Assembly: GCF_003387155.1 (NCBI RefSeq)
Contig: NZ_QUMT01000003.1
Span: 124,001-188,000, forward strand
Length of the DNA stretch: 64,000 bases
Direction of reading: 5' to 3'
From: Roseateles depolymerans
GTDB taxonomy: Bacteria > Pseudomonadota > Gammaproteobacteria > Burkholderiales > Burkholderiaceae_C
Below the pieces are notes generated by a model. That model was not told where the DNA came from and searched no databases. It saw only the letters and a list, made by a program, of their open reading frames with translations. The translations under genes and the position numbers were made by a program. Of the stretch, positions 57,034-64,000 are shown piece after piece (position 1 is the first letter of the stretch; every line of letters begins with the position of its first letter).

Positions 57034-58352
57034 GAGGCTCTCCGCAGGGGGCTGATGAAGACCTGCGGGACCGCCACAGGACGGGGCTCCACCCGCGCAG
57101 CAAGCCACGCGGCCACGACGAAGAGCAGTGCATTGGCCAGAAACACCAGCCCGTAGGCCGGACCGTTGGCGGTGAGCAGCCAGCGCGCGAGGTCGCTGGC
57201 GGCAGTGCCCACCAGGCCGCCGAGGGCAAAGGCCTGCGCCTGCGCGGCTCCCCATAGGCCCATGCGAACGCCTTCCTGCCCAGGCCCCTGCGCACCGGCC
57301 AGGCCCATCATCGACCCGATGGCGGCAATCGAAAACGCGCCGGTGCAAGCACCCAGCGCAAACACATTGGCCGCCAGCGGCCACCCGGGCCCCTGCCAGG
57401 CCGCGCCGACCAGTCCGGCCAGGGCCAGGCCCGAGGCCACGCAGCCCCAGACGGTCCATTGCCGCAGGCTGCCCCAGCGACCGCCGGCCCACCGGCTGCC
57501 CGCGCCGGCGGCCAGCAGCATGCCCATCAGCGCCCCGCCATGCTGGGTACCGGAGAGCTGCGTCGTGGCGCCCGGGGTCAGTCCGAACACCAGGCCGGCA
57601 AAGGGCTCCAGGATGAGGTCCTGCATGCTGTAGGCCAGCATGGACACAAACACGAAGACGGTGAAGCGACGGGCCCGGGGTTCGGCCCAGGTGTCCCGCA
57701 AGGCCTGGGCAAACGGAACAGGCACCGCTTTGGCCTGCGGCAGTCCCGGGCGGTCCCGCCCTTCCAGACGGAACAGCGCCGCGGTCGCCACCAGCACGGC
57801 CGACAGCGCCACCCCAGCTGCCACCATCAGCAGCCGCTGCGGCGTGAAGGGGTCCAGCAGACGTCCGGACACCCCGGCGGTCACCACGAAGCCCACGATC
57901 ATCAGCATCCAGACAGTGGTGGCCGCAGCAGCCCGTCGCTCCGGCGCTACCCGCTTGGCCAGCAGCGTGAGCAGCGAGGTGCCGCTGGCCGCCACGCCCA
58001 GTCCGATCAAGCCGTAGGCCAGCACCGCCAGCACCAGGCCGACTGCCAGGTGCGCCCCCATCAGCACGGTGGCCAGCGCCGCCAGCCATCCGCCCGCCGC
58101 CAGGGTCACCATGCCGCCCAGGATCCACGGCGTGCAGCGACGTCCCTGGTCTGCCCCATGACCCATGCGCGGACGGGCCACCTGCACGACGTAATGCCAA
58201 CCCAGCAGCAGACCCGGCAGCAGTGCCGGCAAGGCCATTTCCACCACCATCACCCGATTGAGCGTGGAGGTGGTCAGCACCACGATGGCGCCCAGGGCCG
58301 ACTGCACCAGCCCCAGCCGCAGCACGCCGGACCATCCCATGAAACCGTTCAT
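57030..58352 (-). CDS. PucC-family transporter of the bchG-bchP block (bch2 / ORF428 type)
   Basis: MFS-like 12-TM protein of about 440 aa. VLRLGLVQSALGAIVVLTTSTLNRVMVVEM near the start and QDLILEPFAGLVFGLTPGATT are typical of the BCH/PucC family, which assists light-harvesting assembly. Its place between bchG and bchP is the usual place of the bch2 gene. ATG 58352 overlaps bchG by 4 bp; ATG 58340 is a second choice. Confidence 0.9.
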   Translation of the reverse strand: MNGFMGWSGVLRLGLVQSALGAIVVLTTSTLNRVMVVEMALPALLPGLLLGWHYVVQVARPRMGHGADQGRRCTPWILGGMVTLAAGGWLAALATVLMGAHLAVGLVLAVLAYGLIGLGVAASGTSLLTLLAKRVAPERRAAAATTVWMLMIVGFVVTAGVSGRLLDPFTPQRLLMVAAGVALSAVLVATAALFRLEGRDRPGLPQAKAVPVPFAQALRDTWAEPRARRFTVFVFVSMLAYSMQDLILEPFAGLVFGLTPGATTQLSGTQHGGALMGMLLAAGAGSRWAGGRWGSLRQWTVWGCVASGLALAGLVGAAWQGPGWPLAANVFALGACTGAFSIAAIGSMMGLAGAQGPGQEGVRMGLWGAAQAQAFALGGLVGTAASDLARWLLTANGPAYGLVFLANALLFVVAAWLAARVEPRPVAVPQVFISPLRRAS

Positions 58353-59227
58353 GTCACCACCCCTCGCAAGGCAAAGGCACTGACCAGCATGCCGGCCACA
58401 TACAGCGGGACGCCGAACCCGCTGTACCAGCGGGCGCGCGACAAGGGTTCCGCCAGGAATCGATGCATCAGCACCGCCTGCGCCACCAGCAGCAGGGCCA
58501 CCGCCAGCGCATGGCCGGTCTGCCCCCAGGTGGTCAGCAGGGCGATGACCACGATCTGCGGCAGCGCCATGACGGCGCAGGCCACCTGCGCCGCACGCGG
58601 AGCGCCGAGCATGACCGGCAGGGAGCGGATGCCCATCTGCCGGTCCCCCGGGATGGACTTGAAGTCGTTCAGCGTCATGATGCCGTGGGCACCGAGGCTG
58701 TAGAGCAGCGCCAGCGACAGGGAGCGGCCATCCGGCCACTGCCCCATGGCCATCACGGCCGCGCCGGTGATCCAGGCCAGCCCCTCATAGCACAGGCCAC
58801 AGGCCGCATTGCCCCACCAGCCATTTCGCTTGAGCCGCAGCGGCGGCGCGCTGTAGGCCCAGGCCAGCAGCAACCCGAGCGCGGCGGCGATAAAGCCCAC
58901 CACCCCGATCTGCCATGCCAGCAGCAGCGACAGCAGCGTCCACAACACCGCGATGTAGAGACCCCAATGGCCCGGCATGCGGCCGGAAGGAATGGGGCGT
59001 TGCGGTTCGTTGATGGCATCGACCTCACGGTCGAACCAGTCGTTGACAGCCTGGCTGGTGGCGCAGACAAAGGGGCCTGCCAGCAATACACCGGCCACGA
59101 TCACCGGCCAGCGGCCATCCACCGTCAGCCCCGAGGCCACCACCCCACAAGCAAAGGCCCACATGGGCGGGAACCAGGTGATGGGCTTGAGCAGTTCGGC
59201 AATGGCCGACAGAGCGGGGCGCTGCAT
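58349..59227 (-). CDS. bchG: Bacteriochlorophyll a synthase
   Basis: Esterifies bacteriochlorophyllide with GGPP. 292 aa, UbiA fold with 8-9 TM segments. First Asp motif SQAVNDWFDREVDAINEPQRP and second TLNDFKSIPGDRQMGIRSLP are those of chlorophyll synthases. First gene of the bchG-bch2-bchP operon. Preceded by a tandem PpsR-type operator. Confidence 0.96.
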   Translation of the reverse strand: MQRPALSAIAELLKPITWFPPMWAFACGVVASGLTVDGRWPVIVAGVLLAGPFVCATSQAVNDWFDREVDAINEPQRPIPSGRMPGHWGLYIAVLWTLLSLLLAWQIGVVGFIAAALGLLLAWAYSAPPLRLKRNGWWGNAACGLCYEGLAWITGAAVMAMGQWPDGRSLSLALLYSLGAHGIMTLNDFKSIPGDRQMGIRSLPVMLGAPRAAQVACAVMALPQIVVIALLTTWGQTGHALAVALLLVAQAVLMHRFLAEPLSRARWYSGFGVPLYVAGMLVSAFALRGVVT

Positions 59228-59256
59228 GCGGCCTATTCTGGGCCGATGCAGCGGGT

Positions 59257-59301
59257 TGTCAATATAGATTTACATTGACCGGTGTCAGCATTGAGGTGAC
59301 A
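59257..59301. promoter_or_regulatory. Tandem PpsR/CrtJ-type operator before bchG
   Basis: A perfect TGT-N12-ACA at 59257-59274, then 8 bp, then TGT-N13-ACA at 59283-59301 with inverted TGTCA/TGACA arms. It lies between the ppsR stop and the bchG start. Confidence 0.8.
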
Positions 59302-59311
59302 GAGACGGGCG

Positions 59312-60817
59312 TCAATCCGACGCCATCGTGTCGTCCTGGGTCGTGTCACCCAGAATGCCGTAGCGGCGCAGCTTCACGTAGAGGCTTTGACGCGAGAGAC
59401 CCAGCATTTCGGCGGCGGACGCGCGATGATCGCGGGTCAGTTCCAGGGCGGCTTCAATGCAGAGTTTCTCGATGAGATCGGTGGTTTCGCCGACGATGTC
59501 CTTGAGCGGAAGCCGGCCCACCAGTCCTGTGAGCTGCTCCACCGAGCGCGGCAGCTGGCGCGTCGGCCTTGTTTCGGCAGGCAGGCGGCGGGCGACGTCA
59601 CGGATGGCAAAGCCCAGGCAGGCCTGGCGGCCATCGGGAACGGCCACCGCCGACACTTCCACCGGGCTGGCCTCGCCAAAGCCGCTGCGCAGCGTGGTGG
59701 GGAACAGCCTCAGCACGCCATGCTGGCGCAGGTTGCCGATCAGCACGCTCATGTCCACCGAGGTGCGACCCAGCCAGCGGTCCAGCGGCTGCCCCACCAC
59801 CGCCTCGCCAGGAGGCAGCTGGAGCATGTCGCCAAACGCCTGGTTGGCGCTGAGGATGCGGCCCTGCATGTCCGTCAGCACGAAGGCGTCCGGCAGCGTA
59901 TTGACCACATCCAGCAGGGAGGGCGAGGCCTCGCCCTGCGAAGCGCCCTTCTGCGGGGACGTCGCTGCGGTGGACGACAAGCGGGCCAGCAGCAAGGTGG
60001 TGCTGTCCTGGCGGAAGGCGGAGGCGGACAGATGCAGCTCAGCGCCCTGCCCGGCGGTGCCGGACGGTGCCGCCAGACGCACCGGCAGATCGTCGCAGCG
60101 TCCGCCGCTGCGGGCCTGGGCCAGCGCCGCCTGGGCGTCGGCCTGGCTGCCCGCCTGCAGCAAGTCCAGCAGGCTGCGGCCGATCAGCCGCTTGCCGGCG
60201 TCACCCAGCAGCTGCGTCGCCGCCGCGTTGTGTTCAAAGACCACCAGCGAGCTGGCATCCAGCACCAGCACCGCTTCGTCGACCGCCTCGAACAGCAGGC
60301 GGTAGCGGGCCTCGGTGTGGCGAAGGCGCAGATAGTCGCGTTCCATCGACTGCTGGGCGTCGACCAGGCGCTGCTGCACCGCGGCCACTTCGCGCAGGTC
60401 ACGGCCCAGGGCCAGCACGCCGCCCTGTGCGTCCAGCGGGACGATGCTGTAGCTGATCGGCAGGTCGATGCCGCCAGACAAGGCATGGGTGACCTGCCGC
60501 TCGGGCATCACGGCCGCCGTCGTGCCCGGATCGGCAGCGGGCTGACCCGCCGCCAGCATGGCCTGCACCTTGCCGCGGTTTTCAATGGTGACGGTTTCCG
60601 ACCAGCGACGGCCGACCCATTGCCGCAATTCCGCCAGCTCCGCTGCTGCCGAGGCACCCAGCGACACATCCCGGATCACGCCCTGGCTGTCAACGACCAG
60701 TGCGACGTCGCACGCGGCGGCAACGATCCGAGCCAGAAAATCGGCACTCATCCCGGCGAAGTGGCGCTCCGGCGCCTCGAAACGCTGGGGGTGGGCCGCG
60801 GTACCGTGGGTCTGCAT
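59312..60817 (-). CDS. ppsR: Photosynthesis gene repressor PpsR/CrtJ
   Basis: Redox-responsive repressor of bch, crt and puc/puf genes, binding TGT-N12-ACA. 501 aa. N-terminal PAS-like domain (VALVVDSQGVIRDVSLG), Q-linker (AVQQRLVDAQQSMERDYLRL), PAS1 (VLVLDASSLVVFEHN), PAS2 (DAFVLTDMQGRILSANQAF) and a Fis-type HTH at about 466-487 (ASAAEMLGLSRQSLYVKLRR). A Cys in EKLCIEAALELTRDH just before the HTH is the likely redox-active one. ATG 60817; the preceding TTG is ignored. Confidence 0.96.
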   Translation of the reverse strand: MQTHGTAAHPQRFEAPERHFAGMSADFLARIVAAACDVALVVDSQGVIRDVSLGASAAAELAELRQWVGRRWSETVTIENRGKVQAMLAAGQPAADPGTTAAVMPERQVTHALSGGIDLPISYSIVPLDAQGGVLALGRDLREVAAVQQRLVDAQQSMERDYLRLRHTEARYRLLFEAVDEAVLVLDASSLVVFEHNAAATQLLGDAGKRLIGRSLLDLLQAGSQADAQAALAQARSGGRCDDLPVRLAAPSGTAGQGAELHLSASAFRQDSTTLLLARLSSTAATSPQKGASQGEASPSLLDVVNTLPDAFVLTDMQGRILSANQAFGDMLQLPPGEAVVGQPLDRWLGRTSVDMSVLIGNLRQHGVLRLFPTTLRSGFGEASPVEVSAVAVPDGRQACLGFAIRDVARRLPAETRPTRQLPRSVEQLTGLVGRLPLKDIVGETTDLIEKLCIEAALELTRDHRASAAEMLGLSRQSLYVKLRRYGILGDTTQDDTMASD

Positions 60818-61026
60818 CAAAGTCCCTGTTGTGATTCATGCGGCACGACATGCCCCGAGCCGCCAGTGTTCCAGTGCGTTCATCTGTCCACAAAACCGTC
60901 CGCCGAGCCGTTCGCCGAGCCGTCGGGCCAGTGAGGGCATGTGGTAAGTCATGCCCGCCTGTCCCTGTTTGCGGCATCCAACGTGCCTGACGGTGAGAGG
61001 CTGAGGGTCTCTTCCTCAACCCTGCG

Positions 61027-61992
61027 TCAAGCGTGTCTCACATCGGCTTCCAGCCAGGCATTCGCCAAGTCCACCGCCGCCTGCGCGTTGATGGCCATCG
61101 CATCCGCGCCGCAGCGCTGCGCCAGGTCCGGCAGCTGGGCCGCCATCGGCCCACCGACCATCACGACCAGCTTCGTATTGGCGGACACCCGTCGTATGTC
61201 AAGAATAGCAGACGCTATCTGAGGAATGGTCTCGCTCGATGCGATTGACAGACCAAACACGTCGAAATGCTCACACGCGAGTTGACGCTTCATCTGATGC
61301 CAGCTGGCCATCGGTTCACATTGCACCTGCCAGCCGCCTCGGGTGAAGAATTCCGCCACGATGCTCAGCCCGAAGGTGTGCTGCGTGCCTGGCTCGGCCG
61401 CCAGCATGCAGCGGCGGGAGGCGCCCGGTCCGCGGAACATGGGCAGATCGCGCTGCGCATGGTCATGCAGCACCCGCTGCAGTCGCCACAGGCCGATGGT
61501 GACCTCGGAGAAACTGTAGCGGTCTTCTTCCCACAGCTCCCCCATGTAGCGGGCACTGGCCGAGAGCAGGTCCAGGAAGACCTGCTCAGGCGTGGCCCCC
61601 TGCGCCACCAAACCGCGCATATAGGTGGGGGCGGCGTCGGCATCGCCCTGCACGGCCAGCTCGCTGAGCTTGAGCACATGGGCATGGGTCGGCACAAAAC
61701 GCGGCGGCGGCTTGACGGCACCCAGAGAAGGCACACGGTGCAGCAGCATCAGCCGCGGAATGATCTCGGCCTCGACCAGCCGGGTCAGCTGATCTTCGGC
61801 GGCATCGTCCAGATGCGGGGCGGCGCGAGCGGGGGGGCCGTCCTGTGAGTCGTCACGCGCCGCCAGCAGCGCATTGATCGTCAGCGCATCCACTGCGCCC
61901 CTGACTGCACGATCGGGTGCAGCCTCCATGTCGGCACGGCGCCGCTGCAGCGGGCGCTTGGCCTGCCGATTCGTTGTCCATCCAGCCACCAC
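61027..61992 (-). CDS. ppaA: PpaA/AerR-type cobalamin-binding antirepressor
   Basis: 321 aa. B12-binding-like protein: PRLMLLHRVP ... VFLDLLSASARYMGELWEEDRYSFSEVTIGLWRLQRVLH (helical cap, positions about 130-180) and a Rossmann-like half with EPGTQHTFGLSIVAEFF, DVFGLSIASSETIP and KLVVMVGGPMAAQ. In Rhodobacter such proteins modulate PpsR/CrtJ in response to light or oxygen. GTG start at 61992 with AGAGGAGA 4-5 nt upstream. About 200 bp upstream of ppsR on the same strand. Confidence 0.88.
   Translation of the reverse strand: MVAGWTTNRQAKRPLQRRRADMEAAPDRAVRGAVDALTINALLAARDDSQDGPPARAAPHLDDAAEDQLTRLVEAEIIPRLMLLHRVPSLGAVKPPPRFVPTHAHVLKLSELAVQGDADAAPTYMRGLVAQGATPEQVFLDLLSASARYMGELWEEDRYSFSEVTIGLWRLQRVLHDHAQRDLPMFRGPGASRRCMLAAEPGTQHTFGLSIVAEFFTRGGWQVQCEPMASWHQMKRQLACEHFDVFGLSIASSETIPQIASAILDIRRVSANTKLVVMVGGPMAAQLPDLAQRCGADAMAINAQAAVDLANAWLEADVRHA

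Positions 61993-64000
<2,008 letters not shown>

Overview
The window is GC-rich chromosomal DNA (strong G/C bias at third codon positions) from an aerobic or facultative phototrophic betaproteobacterium. The layout of the photosynthesis genes (crtEF-bchCXYZ-puf with a tetraheme PufC, a HiPIP gene inside the cluster, PpsR with a PpaA-type partner, BciA as 8-vinyl reductase) and the housekeeping blocks resemble Roseateles/Rubrivivax-type Burkholderiales. I name the lineage from gene content only; no database search was possible.

Left part (1-29.2 kb) is ordinary chromosome. It holds an RND efflux pump with its adaptor (partial), an L,D-transpeptidase-like protein, miaB, hemA-prfA-prmC, an outer-membrane-like protein, grxD-ubiX, a lytic transglycosylase, a DUF418 membrane protein, proS, rppH, proB-obgE, rpmA-rplU, ispB and a tRNA-Pro. 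After these come a hipBA-type toxin-antitoxin pair with a palindromic operator, an RRM protein, a cold-shock protein, a protease-like protein that has lost two catalytic residues, and a Na+/H+ antiporter-like protein.

Right part (29.3-64 kb, continuing past the edge) is a photosynthesis gene cluster. On the minus strand runs crtE-crtF-bchC-bchX-bchY-bchZ-pufB-[74-aa ORF]-pufA-pufL-pufM-[77-aa ORF]-pufC-[PpsR-like protein without HTH]. This supplies bacteriochlorophyllide dehydrogenase and reductase (BchC, BchXYZ), the core antenna and the reaction centre with its cytochrome. Divergent from crtE are crtD-crtC-bciA. Next, on the minus strand, come crtI-crtB-hemA2-[52-aa ORF], then bchO on the plus strand, then bchG-bch2-bchP-[107-aa ORF]-hip-DUF3422-bchI-bchD, the regulators ppsR and ppaA, and finally divergent bchF-bchN, cut by the window end. 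The genes needed to finish the pathway (for example bchB/H/L/M and puhA) are not in the window and presumably lie to the right.

Tandem PpsR/CrtJ-type operators (TGT-N12-ACA or one mismatch), often with an 8-bp gap, lie before bchC, between crtE and crtD, between crtI and bchO, before bchG and before bchF. This ties most transcription units to the ppsR gene in the same cluster.

The most unusual items are: (i) a 74-aa single-TM protein between pufB and pufA; (ii) a 77-aa ORF linked by ATGA overlaps to both pufM and pufC; (iii) a second PpsR-like protein, downstream of pufC, that keeps the PAS sensor part but lacks the DNA-binding domain; and (iv) two hemA genes, one housekeeping and one in the carotenoid operon.
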